Part shown: piece after piece, positions 41,534 to 51,072 of the stretch
Layout: each line of letters starts with the position of its first letter
How positions within the stretch are numbered: the first letter of the stretch is position 1
Assembly (NCBI GenBank): GCA_900767715.1
Contig: CAAGAD010000005.1
Coordinates: 186,001 to 250,000 of the forward strand
Length of the DNA: 64,000 nt
Reading direction: 5' to 3'
From: Clostridia bacterium
GTDB lineage: Bacteria > Bacillota > Clostridia > Christensenellales > UBA1242
Program-made: the position numbers and the translations under genes
The notes under the pieces: model-generated
The model's input: the letters and a program-made list of their open reading frames with translations, nothing else
Database searches by the model: none
Told to the model about the DNA's origin: nothing

Positions 41534-42046
41534 ATAAAAGAGCAGGCTATTAATCACGAGATTGCAGGCATTCAAGTACGTCTTGTAGGCGCACAAGGTG
41601 AGCAACTCGGCATCGTTTCTGCCGAAGAAGCAAACAGATTGGCAGAACAAGCAGGTGTTGACTTGGTGATGATTGCACCAACCGCAACTCCACCAGTTTG
41701 CAAGATTATGGACTACAACAAGTTCAAATTCGAGCAAGCGAAGAAACTCAAAGACCAACGCAAGAACCAAAAGATTGTTAAGGTCAAAGAGATGAGTTTG
41801 TCAATGACTATTGACACACACGATTTGGAAACAAAAGCAAACAATGTAAAGAAATTCTTAGCAGAAGGTGACAAGGTTAAAGTGTCTATTCGTATGCGTG
41901 GTAGACAACAAGCCCGTCCTGAACGAGGAATTGCAGTTTGTCAGCAGTTTGCCGAATTGGTCAAAGAATACGGGACAGTAGAAAAAGCACCGTCTGTAAT
42001 GGACAGAAACATCATTATGTTCATCGCACCGATTGCTAAAAAGTAA
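41534..42046 (+). CDS. infC: Translation initiation factor IF-3, AUA start codon
   Basis: IF-3 binds the 30S subunit and rejects wrong start codons. No ATG, GTG or TTG start lies near the expected N-terminus. The frame KEQAINHEIAGIQVRLVGAQGEQLG matches the IF-3 start, and GGAGGT (41523-41528) lies 5 nt before ATA 41534. Rare start codons (AUU, AUC, AUA) are a hallmark of infC because IF-3 discriminates against them and so limits its own synthesis. From ATA the protein is 170 aa, the usual length. The C-terminal domain with MSLSMTIDTHDLETKANN and VSIRMRGRQQARPERG is present. Confidence 0.93.
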   Translation: MKEQAINHEIAGIQVRLVGAQGEQLGIVSAEEANRLAEQAGVDLVMIAPTATPPVCKIMDYNKFKFEQAKKLKDQRKNQKIVKVKEMSLSMTIDTHDLETKANNVKKFLAEGDKVKVSIRMRGRQQARPERGIAVCQQFAELVKEYGTVEKAPSVMDRNIIMFIAPIAKK

Positions 42047-42061
42047 GGAGAGGAAAGAATT

Positions 42062-42256
42062 ATGCCAAAAATGAAAACAAGACAAGCCGTTGCAAAGAGA
42101 TTTTCTATCAACTCTAACGGCACTATCAAACACGCAAAAATGAACAAAAACCACAAACTAGATAAAAAGTCGAGAGCAAGAAAGAGAAATCTTCGTCGTA
42201 CAGGTTATGTTTCTAAACAAGAAACTCGCACTGTAAAGACAATGTTGGTTAAATAA
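42062..42256 (+). CDS. rpmI: 50S ribosomal protein L35
   Basis: A 64-aa basic protein with the L35 pattern MPKMKTRQAVAKRF and HKLDKKSRARKRNLRR. It lies between infC and rplT in the usual order, with AGGAGAGG before the ATG. Confidence 0.97.
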   Translation: MPKMKTRQAVAKRFSINSNGTIKHAKMNKNHKLDKKSRARKRNLRRTGYVSKQETRTVKTMLVK

Positions 42257-42266
42257 GAGGTGAATT

Positions 42267-42611
42267 ATGAGAATTAAGAGAAGTGTTAACGCATTAAAGA
42301 AACGTAGAAAAATCCTACGTGAAGCAAAAGGCTACCGTGGTTCAAAGAGCACTTTGTATCGCCCAGCACGCCAACAAGTTATGAAGTCTGGCAACTACGC
42401 TTACGTTGGTCGTAAGGCAGTTAAGCGCGACGAAAGAGCACTTTGGATTGTTCGTATCAATGCTGCTTGCAGACTCAATGACACAACTTACAGCCGTTTG
42501 ATTGCTGGTTTGAAAAAGAACAACATCGAACTCAACCGTAAAGTTTTGGCTGATATGGCTACTAACGACCCAGTTGCATTCGCTAGCATTTGCGAAAAGG
42601 CTAAGGCTTAG
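42267..42611 (+). CDS. rplT: 50S ribosomal protein L20
   Basis: A 114-aa RNA-binding protein needed for early 50S assembly. RGSKSTLYRPARQQVMKS and LWIVRINAACR are diagnostic. In Bacillus it represses this operon by binding the leader. The usual infC-rpmI-rplT order is kept and a terminator follows. Confidence 0.98.
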   Translation: MRIKRSVNALKKRRKILREAKGYRGSKSTLYRPARQQVMKSGNYAYVGRKAVKRDERALWIVRINAACRLNDTTYSRLIAGLKKNNIELNRKVLADMATNDPVAFASICEKAKA

Positions 42612-42618
42612 TCTAATT

Positions 42619-42646
42619 AAACTCACTCATTTGGGTGAGTTTTTTT
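42619..42646 (+). terminator. Terminator of infC-rpmI-rplT
   Basis: Eight-base-pair stem AAACTCAC / GTGAGTTT and T-run. Confidence 0.85.
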
Positions 42647-42664
42647 GTTTTGTGGCGAAATTAT

Positions 42665-42693
42665 TTGACATAAGTTTAAAATTATTAGATAAT
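42665..42693 (+). promoter_or_regulatory. Sigma-A promoter of the gene at 42717
   Basis: TTGACA (42665-42670), 17 bp, GATAAT (42688-42693), with AAGGGGAG before the ATG. Confidence 0.7.
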
Positions 42694-42716
42694 ATACATA
42701 ATTAAAAGGGGAGTTT

Positions 42717-43391
42717 ATGAAAAAGATTAAAAAAGGACTTACGCTTACTTCAGTCATCGCCATCTGTGGCGCAGTTGCATTGCTCATTGGTGCGATTTTT
42801 GGGCTAGAAGTATTTAGCGGTTATTGGCTAAGCCTATTGCTAACGTTCGGCACGGTAGCACTTGCCAGTGGCTTTGCCATCAATTCGGTCAACTACATCA
42901 AAGTTAAACGTGTAGTTTCCATCATCTGCTTGTCGTTGCTCGGTTTTTTGACAGTGTGCGCGCTCGTCATTTTCTGGGCGAAAGTGCCAGTAGGCAACTG
43001 GTTCAGCAAGGTTACTTGCATTTTGGCTTTGGCAACGGTGTTCTTCAACATTATTATGAGCCTATACATTCAACTTGGTGATAAACAAAAAGCACTTCAA
43101 ATCGTGACATACATTTTGGTTGCTGCTATTGATATCTTCTTGACTGTCGTTATTTTAGGCATCAACTTGTTCAAATACAATGGCGTATGGCAGACCTTTG
43201 GTGTTGCTTGCTTGGTGGTGCTTGCACTTCTATGCACTTTGGCAGTGCTTAGCAAGAAAAATTACACTAATGTTGACGCAGAGATGAATGCAATGGGTGA
43301 TGAATACATTAAAGTACGCAAGAGTGAATACAACGAACTCAAAGCCCGTGTAGCCGAACTTGAAGACCAACTCAAACAATACAAAAAATAG
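42717..43391 (+). CDS. Multi-span membrane protein with C-terminal coiled coil
   Basis: A 224-aa protein with six predicted membrane spans in residues ~10-180 and a hydrophilic C-terminus whose last 25 residues (SEYNELKARVAELEDQLKQYKK) form a coiled coil. I do not recognise the family. It is a single-gene unit with its own promoter and terminator. Confidence 0.75.
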   Translation: MKKIKKGLTLTSVIAICGAVALLIGAIFGLEVFSGYWLSLLLTFGTVALASGFAINSVNYIKVKRVVSIICLSLLGFLTVCALVIFWAKVPVGNWFSKVTCILALATVFFNIIMSLYIQLGDKQKALQIVTYILVAAIDIFLTVVILGINLFKYNGVWQTFGVACLVVLALLCTLAVLSKKNYTNVDAEMNAMGDEYIKVRKSEYNELKARVAELEDQLKQYKK

Positions 43392-43408
43392 CCATTGGCT
43401 ATTTTTTT
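43384..43408 (+). terminator. Terminator of the gene at 42717
   Basis: Nine- to ten-base-pair stem AAAAATAGCC / GGCTATTTTT with a 3-nt loop, overlapping the stop codon. Confidence 0.85.
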
Positions 43409-43456
43409 TGTGTCCGTACCGAATATGTCGCGATGTATGAATTTTGCAATTCTCTA

Positions 43457-43484
43457 TTGACAACTCACGTTTTGGTGATATAAT
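43457..43484 (+). promoter_or_regulatory. Promoter of an orphan transcript
   Basis: TTGACA (43457-43462), 16 bp, TATAAT (43479-43484). No gene follows before the terminator at 43565-43584. Confidence 0.7.
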
Positions 43485-43490
43485 AAAATT

Positions 43491-43584
43491 GTCATTCGGG
43501 TTAGGGGATTAAATAACTAGATGATAGTGTAATTAAAATAGGGATTTTATTACAAAACAAAATTGGAGCGTTTGCTCCTTTTTT
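43491..43584 (+). ncRNA. Possible small RNA of about 93 nt
   Basis: A consensus promoter and a strong terminator (GGAGC GTTT GCTCC plus T-run, 43565-43584) bracket about 93 nt with no reading frame over 10 codons. The 5' part has GGGTTAGGGG (43498-43507), similar to the GGTAGGG leader elements at 14914 and 28610, but here no ATG stands 5 nt later (it reads ATA, with a stop three codons on). It could be a small RNA or the remains of a gene. I recognise no known RNA family. Confidence 0.45.
43565..43584 (+). terminator. Terminator of the orphan transcript
   Basis: Five-base-pair GC-rich stem GGAGC / GCTCC, GTTT loop and six T. Confidence 0.85.
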
Positions 43585-43596
43585 GTTGCTCATTAT

Positions 43597-43625
43597 TTGA
43601 CACGTAATGTGACAAAAGTTATAAT
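43597..43625 (+). promoter_or_regulatory. Promoter of the SpoU methyltransferase gene, predicted leaderless transcript
   Basis: TTGACA (43597-43602), 17 bp, TATAAT (43620-43625), both perfect consensus. ATG 43632 is 6 nt later with no ribosome-binding site. This is the clearest leaderless example in the window. Confidence 0.8.
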
Positions 43626-43631
43626 GAAACT

Positions 43632-44390
43632 ATGGAAAAAATTACATCAACAACCAACCAATATGTGAAATTAGCCCGCTCATTAAAAAATAAGAAAGAG
43701 CGTGATTTGACCAAAAAATTCGTAATTGAAGGCAAGAAACTTTTGGTCGAAGCCATCAAAGAAAACATCAAAATTGACTATGGTTTGGTCGATGAAAATA
43801 GTACCGAATTAATCCAATTTTGTGAGCAAAATTCTATCAAATATTTTGTCGTTGACGGCAAGATTTTGCCTAGTTTGAGTGATACACAAACACCACAAGG
43901 TATTGTATGTGTTTGCTATCAAAATACACAAGATTTTGTATTACCGACCGGCAACAGTCTAATTCTTGACCGCTTGCAAGACCCCGGAAATTTGGGCGCG
44001 ATTATGCGCAGTGCAGCAGCGTTTAATTTTAAAGATATTTACCTAATAGACTGCGTTGACCCGTATAGCGAAAAAGTGGTTCGCTCATCAATGGGCAATA
44101 TGTTTAAACTCTCGCTTCATAAGGCGACGAGTGAGCAACTCAAAAATGCAAAAAAAGAGTTTAAGTCAAAGTTTATTGTGGCAGATATGTTTGGCGAAAA
44201 TTTATCGCGTAATTGTTTGCCAAAAGGCAAGTTTGCGGTTATAATAGGAAACGAAGGTAAGGGTGTAAGTGACGAGATGATGTCGCTTGCCGACAAGACC
44301 CTTTCCATACTAATGCAAAACGGCGTGGAAAGTTTGAACGCTAGTGTTAGCGCTAGCATTATTATGTATTTTTTAACACAAGGAGAATAG
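43632..44390 (+). CDS. SpoU/TrmH-family RNA 2'-O-methyltransferase
   Basis: A 252-aa SPOUT enzyme. Motif 1 is LDRLQDPGNLGAIMRSAAAF near residue 113, motif 2 AVIIGNEGKGVSDEM near residue 200, motif 3 VESLNASVSASI near residue 233. An N-terminal substrate-binding domain (FVIEGKKLLVEA) is present. The group methylates a ribose in rRNA or tRNA; RlmB-like and YsgA-like members cannot be told apart here. It leads an operon-like run with yebC 3 nt downstream. Confidence 0.92.
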   Translation: MEKITSTTNQYVKLARSLKNKKERDLTKKFVIEGKKLLVEAIKENIKIDYGLVDENSTELIQFCEQNSIKYFVVDGKILPSLSDTQTPQGIVCVCYQNTQDFVLPTGNSLILDRLQDPGNLGAIMRSAAAFNFKDIYLIDCVDPYSEKVVRSSMGNMFKLSLHKATSEQLKNAKKEFKSKFIVADMFGENLSRNCLPKGKFAVIIGNEGKGVSDEMMSLADKTLSILMQNGVESLNASVSASIIMYFLTQGE

Positions 44391-44393
44391 TTT

Positions 44394-45107
44394 ATGTCAG
44401 GACATAGCAAATGGCACAATATACTTGCGACCAAGACAAAGACAGACGCACAAAGGTCGCAGATTTTTACAAAGATTAGCCGTGAAATCACGGTTGCAGT
44501 TAAGGAAGGTGGCGCAGACGTCAATTCCAACACGCGTCTAAAAGTTGCAATCGCCAAAGCGCGCGACAACAATATGCCTAATGATAAAATCAATAACATC
44601 ATTAAGCGCAACACCGAAGCCGTTGATTACGTTGAATCAACCTATGAAGGTTATGGCGTAGGTGGTGTGGCAGTCATCGTTGAATGCCTGACCGATAACA
44701 AGAACCGCACAGCAGGCGACGTTCGTCACACCTTTGATAAGTTTGGTGGCAGTCTTGGTGCTAATGGTTGCGTATCGTATTTGTTCAACAAAAAGGGTGT
44801 AATCGTCCTTGAAAAGAACAAAAACTTTGACGCAGACAAGGCGGTGGAACTCGCCATTGAGAACGGCGCAGACGACTATGAAGAGAGCGATGAAGATATG
44901 GTCGTTTATACCGAGCCAAACAAATTTGACGATTTGGCTACAATTTTCAAAGACAACGGCTACAATGTGCTCAGCGCCCAGAACGATATGGTTGCCAGCA
45001 ACTATGTCGCACTAAACGCTGACCAACGTGCCACTTTCGACAGAATGATGGACACTTTTGAAGCCAACGACGACGTGCAGAACGTTTATCACAATCTTGA
45101 CGACTAA
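44394..45107 (+). CDS. yebC: YebC/PmpR family regulator/translation factor
   Basis: A 237-aa protein starting MSGHSKWHNI with the family's GGVAVIVECLTDNKNRT and GSLGANGCVSYLF segments. Long described as transcription regulators; later work points to roles at stalled ribosomes. It is often next to ruvCAB, as here. Confidence 0.96.
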   Translation: MSGHSKWHNILATKTKTDAQRSQIFTKISREITVAVKEGGADVNSNTRLKVAIAKARDNNMPNDKINNIIKRNTEAVDYVESTYEGYGVGGVAVIVECLTDNKNRTAGDVRHTFDKFGGSLGANGCVSYLFNKKGVIVLEKNKNFDADKAVELAIENGADDYEESDEDMVVYTEPNKFDDLATIFKDNGYNVLSAQNDMVASNYVALNADQRATFDRMMDTFEANDDVQNVYHNLDD

Positions 45108-45119
45108 CAGAGGAATTTT

Positions 45120-45446
45120 ATGGAAAAAACGAATGAAACAATGTCAAACGCAGACATCTTAGCGAGAGATTATGAATTTTTGAAGAGTTACATTACAATT
45201 CTTGCAAACAATATCAAACAAACCAAACAACACATCGCAGACATCGACACAGTGCTAGACGAGGTAGAGAACGAAGGCAAGTCGATTACTGACAGTTCAG
45301 TTGCCACACTTTTGCACGACAAAATTGAAGCATACAACAACTTAAAGCAGGAATACGAAGCCACAATCAAACAGATAGACAACATTTTGCTTGAAAAAGA
45401 CCGCATTGTCAACCTTGCCAAAAAAGCAATGCAGACAGACGATTAG
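45120..45446 (+). CDS. Coiled-coil protein of unknown function between yebC and ruvC
   Basis: A 108-aa, mostly helical, charged protein with heptad-like pattern (YITILANNIKQTKQHIADIDTVLDEVE). GAGG precedes the ATG. No Cys, signal or membrane span. I do not recognise a family. The gene is 12 nt after yebC and 8 nt before the next small gene, so it is in the yebC-ruvCAB operon. Confidence 0.75.
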   Translation: MEKTNETMSNADILARDYEFLKSYITILANNIKQTKQHIADIDTVLDEVENEGKSITDSSVATLLHDKIEAYNNLKQEYEATIKQIDNILLEKDRIVNLAKKAMQTDD

Positions 45447-45454
45447 GAGAAGTT

Positions 45455-45628
45455 ATGAAATTGAACGAAGTAACAGCGATTGCCAAACTCAAAGCCTATA
45501 TTGAAAGTGCGATGGCGAAGTATGGCAATCCGCTCAAAACAAAGGGCGCGCAAGAACTTGCAAGACTTGAATCAAAAATTTTGAGAATGCAACTCAAACG
45601 CACACCTCAAAAAGTAAACGCAAAATAG
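45455..45628 (+). CDS. 57-residue basic helical protein upstream of ruvC
   Basis: ATG 45455 follows AGGAGA with good spacing; TAG at 45626-45628. The 57-aa product is basic and helical (KLNEVTAIAKLKAYIESAM then LARLESKILRMQLKR), with no recognised family. It ends 9 nt before ruvC and is 8 nt after the previous gene. Placement and ribosome-binding site argue that it is translated. Confidence 0.75.
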   Translation: MKLNEVTAIAKLKAYIESAMAKYGNPLKTKGAQELARLESKILRMQLKRTPQKVNAK

Positions 45629-45637
45629 GAGCATTAA

Positions 45638-46123
45638 ATGACAATTCTAGGCATTGACCCGGGCTATGCGATAATCGGCTTTGGGGTGCTAAAAAAGGAA
45701 GGCTATAAAGTGGTTGACTATGGCGTAATCACCACGCCAAAAGAAATGGCAATGAGCGACCGTCTTGACACCATTTTTCGCGGAATAGGCGAGTTGATAG
45801 ACACTTTTAAGCCGGACGAAGTGGCAATCGAAGAATTGTTTTTTAATACCAACATTACCACAGGCATTGCCGTAGCCGAAGCGCGCGGAGCGATTATTGT
45901 GGCGTGCCGAGAGCGACATATTCCTGTGTATGAGTACACACCTTTGCAGATTAAACAAGCCTTGACTGGCGTGGGACGTGCCGAGAAAAAGCAAGTGCAG
46001 TTTATGGTGAAATCTATTTTGGGTCTGGAAAGCGTGCCAAAACCAGACGACGCAGCAGACGCATTGGCGGCGGCTCTAACGCACGCGCAAACCAACAACT
46101 TGCTTGTTAAAAACAATTTTTAG
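45638..46123 (+). CDS. ruvC: Holliday junction endonuclease RuvC
   Basis: Cuts Holliday junctions in concert with RuvAB. Starts MTILGIDPGYAIIGFG with the first catalytic Asp at residue 7; the second acidic residue is in AIEELFF near residue 67 and the last pair in KPDDAADALAAAL near residue 140. The length of 161 aa is normal. Confidence 0.97.
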   Translation: MTILGIDPGYAIIGFGVLKKEGYKVVDYGVITTPKEMAMSDRLDTIFRGIGELIDTFKPDEVAIEELFFNTNITTGIAVAEARGAIIVACRERHIPVYEYTPLQIKQALTGVGRAEKKQVQFMVKSILGLESVPKPDDAADALAAALTHAQTNNLLVKNNF

Positions 46124-46131
46124 GAGTAATT

Positions 46132-46728
46132 ATGATAGGCTTTTTGAACGGAATTTACAAAGGCTGTATTGGTAGTTATATTTGGCTAGAATGTGGTGGA
46201 GTAGGATTTGAAATCTGCGCCACCAATTCTGTTTTATCTAACTTGCCACTCGAAAACGAATCAATGAAGGTTTACACCTTTATGAATGTAAAAGAAGACG
46301 AAATGAGTTTGTTCGGCTTCGCCAGTATGGAAGAAAAACAACTCTTTTTGAAACTTATTTCAGTGAGCGGAGTGGGAGCGAAGACAGCCATTCAAATTTT
46401 GTCTATGGCGAAATTTAACGACATTGTTTCTAGCATTCTTACAGAAGACAGCAGTGTCATTGCCAGTGTCAAGGGCATTGGCAAAAAAACCGCCGAGCGC
46501 ATTGTTTTGGAACTCAAAGATAAACTCAATCCTTATGAATACATTTTGCCAATGGAACAAATCGGCAAACCACAGGTTGAGCCAAACGCATTGCAAGATG
46601 CAATCACCGCTTTAACACAACTTGGTATGCGTCAAATCGAAGCGTCAACAATCGCTCGCCAAGTGGCGAAAGAAGGCGACAATGCAGAAGATATAATTTC
46701 AAAAGTTTTGAGAAATATGGGGGCATAG
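46132..46728 (+). CDS. ruvA: Holliday junction helicase subunit RuvA
   Basis: Binds the junction as a tetramer. It has an N-terminal OB-fold ([11 protein letters not shown]), two helix-hairpin-helix motifs ([13 protein letters not shown] and [20 protein letters not shown]) and a C-terminal three-helix domain that contacts RuvB. The length of 198 aa is normal; it is followed by ruvB after 1 nt. Confidence 0.97.
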   Translation: MIGFLNGIYKGCIGSYIWLECGGVGFEICATNSVLSNLPLENESMKVYTFMNVKEDEMSLFGFASMEEKQLFLKLISVSGVGAKTAIQILSMAKFNDIVSSILTEDSSVIASVKGIGKKTAERIVLELKDKLNPYEYILPMEQIGKPQVEPNALQDAITALTQLGMRQIEASTIARQVAKEGDNAEDIISKVLRNMGA

Positions 46729-46729
46729 T

Positions 46730-47762
46730 ATGGAAGAACAAGATAGACTTATCACTAGCACCAAGACACTTACTGACAGCGAAGTGGAGAACAAACTTCG
46801 CCCGACCAGTTTTGATGACTATGTGGGGCAAGAAAAGGTTAAATCCAACCTAAAAGTTTATATCCAAGCCGCCAAGCAACGCCACGAAGCACTTGACCAC
46901 GTTTTGCTTTATGGTCCACCAGGACTAGGCAAAACCACATTGAGCCACATCATCGCCAGCGAGATGGGCAGTCAAATAAAAGTTACCAGCGGTCCAGCCA
47001 TTGAGCACGCAGCCGACCTTGCAGCCATTCTTACCAACCTAAACAAAAACGATGTTCTTTTCATCGATGAAATTCACCGTTTGAACCGAAGCGTTGAAGA
47101 GATTTTGTATCCTGCAATGGAAGACTTCGCACTTGACTTCATCGTGGGCAAAGGACCTTCCGCTCGTAGTATGCGACTAAAAATTCAGCCATTCACCTTG
47201 ATTGGCGCAACCACCAAAGCGGGCAACTTGTCTAGTCCGCTCCGTGACCGTTTCGGCGTGCTTGCACGTTTGGAACTCTATTCGGTAGAAGAAATATGCA
47301 CAATCATTGAGCGCAGTGCCAACATTTTGAACATCAAGATTCAGCCAGACGCTTGCCACGAAATAGGCAGTCGCAGTCGCGGTACGCCACGTATTGCCAA
47401 CAGACTACTTCGCCGTGTGCGTGACTTTGTGCAAGTGCAAGGCAAGGACACTATTGAATTGCACGACGCAAAAATCGCATTCAAAATGATGGACATTGAC
47501 GAACTCGGGCTCGACAATATTGACAAAAATATTTTGCTCACAATGATTGACAAATTCGGCGGTGCACCAGTAGGTCTCGACACTTTGAGCGCTGCCACCG
47601 GCGAAGAATCTAGCACCATTGAAGACGTCGTAGAGCCATATTTGATTACACTCGGTTTTATCGCCCGCACCCCAAGGGGTAGGGTGGCTATGCCATTAGC
47701 ATACAAACATCTAGGCAGAGAAGTGCCAGCGGGTTTGACGACTGACAACAAGGACAACAATA

Positions 47763-47770
<8 letters not shown>
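46730..47770 (+). CDS. ruvB: Holliday junction helicase motor RuvB
   Basis: An AAA+ ATPase of 346 aa that drives branch migration. Begins [19 protein letters not shown]; Walker [10 protein letters not shown] near residue 63, Walker [10 protein letters not shown] near residue 112, sensor [18 protein letters not shown], and the winged-helix end with [17 protein letters not shown]. It overlaps queA by 8 nt. Confidence 0.98.
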
Positions 47771-49938
<2,168 letters not shown>

Positions 49939-49975
49939 ATTTGTATGTTAGTGTAGTAGCAAGGAGTTTAAAAGT

Positions 49976-50407
49976 ATGAGTTTAATATTGAATAAATTTA
50001 CAGACAGTTTGCCACTCATCATTTGCGTAGTTTTGCTTGTCGCAATGGTTGTGGTTTACCTTTTCCGTAAGAAAAAATATAATGAGCAAATGGATAGTAT
50101 GCAGAGCAATTTAAAAGTCGGCGATGTCATCGTTACTTACAGCGGAATTGTTGGCAAAATTATTGACATCAAGACCAATCAAAATGGCAAATTCTTCACT
50201 ATTGAAACAGGCGAAGGCAATCATTTGGGTTATGTCAAAGTTGACAGCCGTTCTATCTATGGTCCAATTGAGAATGTGAAGGCTGACGCCAAGAACAAGG
50301 CAGAGACCAAACCTGTTGAAAACACCACTGCAACAAACCAAGTGGAAGAAAAACCAGCAGAAGAAAAGGCTGCTCGACCAGCAAAACAAAATAAAAATAA
50401 AAAATAA
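49976..50407 (+). CDS. yajC: YajC (SecDF-associated membrane protein) with long acidic/basic tail
   Basis: One N-terminal span (LIICVVLLVAMVVVYLF) precedes the conserved soluble part with LKVGDVIVTYSGIVGKIIDI. The tail beyond residue ~100 is Lys, Glu, Ala and Asn-rich and makes the protein 143 aa rather than ~100. YajC usually precedes secDF after tgt; here secDF is not next. A possible -35 TTGACA lies at 49925-49930, but its -10 is weak. Confidence 0.9.
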   Translation: MSLILNKFTDSLPLIICVVLLVAMVVVYLFRKKKYNEQMDSMQSNLKVGDVIVTYSGIVGKIIDIKTNQNGKFFTIETGEGNHLGYVKVDSRSIYGPIENVKADAKNKAETKPVENTTATNQVEEKPAEEKAARPAKQNKNKK

Positions 50408-50430
50408 TCGTTTTATAACGATTTTTTTTT
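50406..50430 (+). terminator. Terminator of the yajC end of the operon
   Basis: Seven-base-pair stem AATCGTT / AACGATT with TTAT loop and long T-run. Confidence 0.85.
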
Positions 50431-50448
50431 GCAAAAAGAGTGATTAGA

Positions 50449-50934
50449 ATGAAAATGTATGATTTAATAATGTTAAAAAATGAAAAACCATATACAGAAT
50501 ATAATCTTCAAAAAAACATGTATGGTATAGTTGTTGCGACCGATTCAAATACGGCTGATGTTTTGTTTTTCAATCCTAAAAATCAAGGTGATTGCATCAT
50601 TGTTAAATTGAATAAGAATGACATCGTAAAACAAACGGAAAATTTGCCGGAAGATATTAAAACGGAACTAAATCTAAAAATAGAAAACTTGAAAGCAAGG
50701 GCGACGGACAAATTTCAACTTATCAAAATTAAAGCGTATGATATGGTCGAACTAATGGTTGAAAGCGAGAATTATTCCAAATATGGCATACACAAAGGTA
50801 ACAAAGGTTGCGTAATGGACGACAACGCTGTTAGTGACTATGTTGAAGTAGATTTTTCCGGAATCGACGACAAAGGCAATTTCTATGGTGATTGCATATC
50901 AGTAAAAACTAGTGATTTGAAAGTTATTGAATAA
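50449..50934 (+). CDS. Unknown protein with an internal domain duplication
   Basis: A 161-aa soluble protein. Two segments share a pattern: residues ~2-60 (KMYDLIMLKNE, YGIVV, VLFFN, GDCIIVKLNKNDI) and ~98-160 (KAYDMVELMVE, GCVMD, VEVDF, GDCISVKTSDLKV). The shared K-x-YD-x-hydrophobic start, glycine turn and D-x-I-x-V-x-x-x-D-L end suggest two small beta-barrel (SH3-like) domains joined by a helical linker. ATG 50449 or 50455 are both possible; the ribosome-binding site is weak. Base composition is AT-richer than its neighbours. Family unknown. Confidence 0.7.
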   Translation: MKMYDLIMLKNEKPYTEYNLQKNMYGIVVATDSNTADVLFFNPKNQGDCIIVKLNKNDIVKQTENLPEDIKTELNLKIENLKARATDKFQLIKIKAYDMVELMVESENYSKYGIHKGNKGCVMDDNAVSDYVEVDFSGIDDKGNFYGDCISVKTSDLKVIE

Positions 50935-50946
50935 ATATTATATAAG

Positions 50947-50975
50947 ACCGAAAATAAACATTCGGTTTTTTTTTG
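50947..50975 (+). terminator. Terminator of the duplicated-domain gene
   Basis: Six-base-pair stem ACCGAA / TTCGGT with an 8-nt loop and a T-run. Confidence 0.8.
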
Positions 50976-51072
50976 TTTGTTCGGTATTTAAATAAAAAAA
51001 TAAAAAATTTTTTGCAAATTTTAGGAAATTATCTTTTTATGGCGTATTAGTAATTAGACTTTTGGAGAACAA

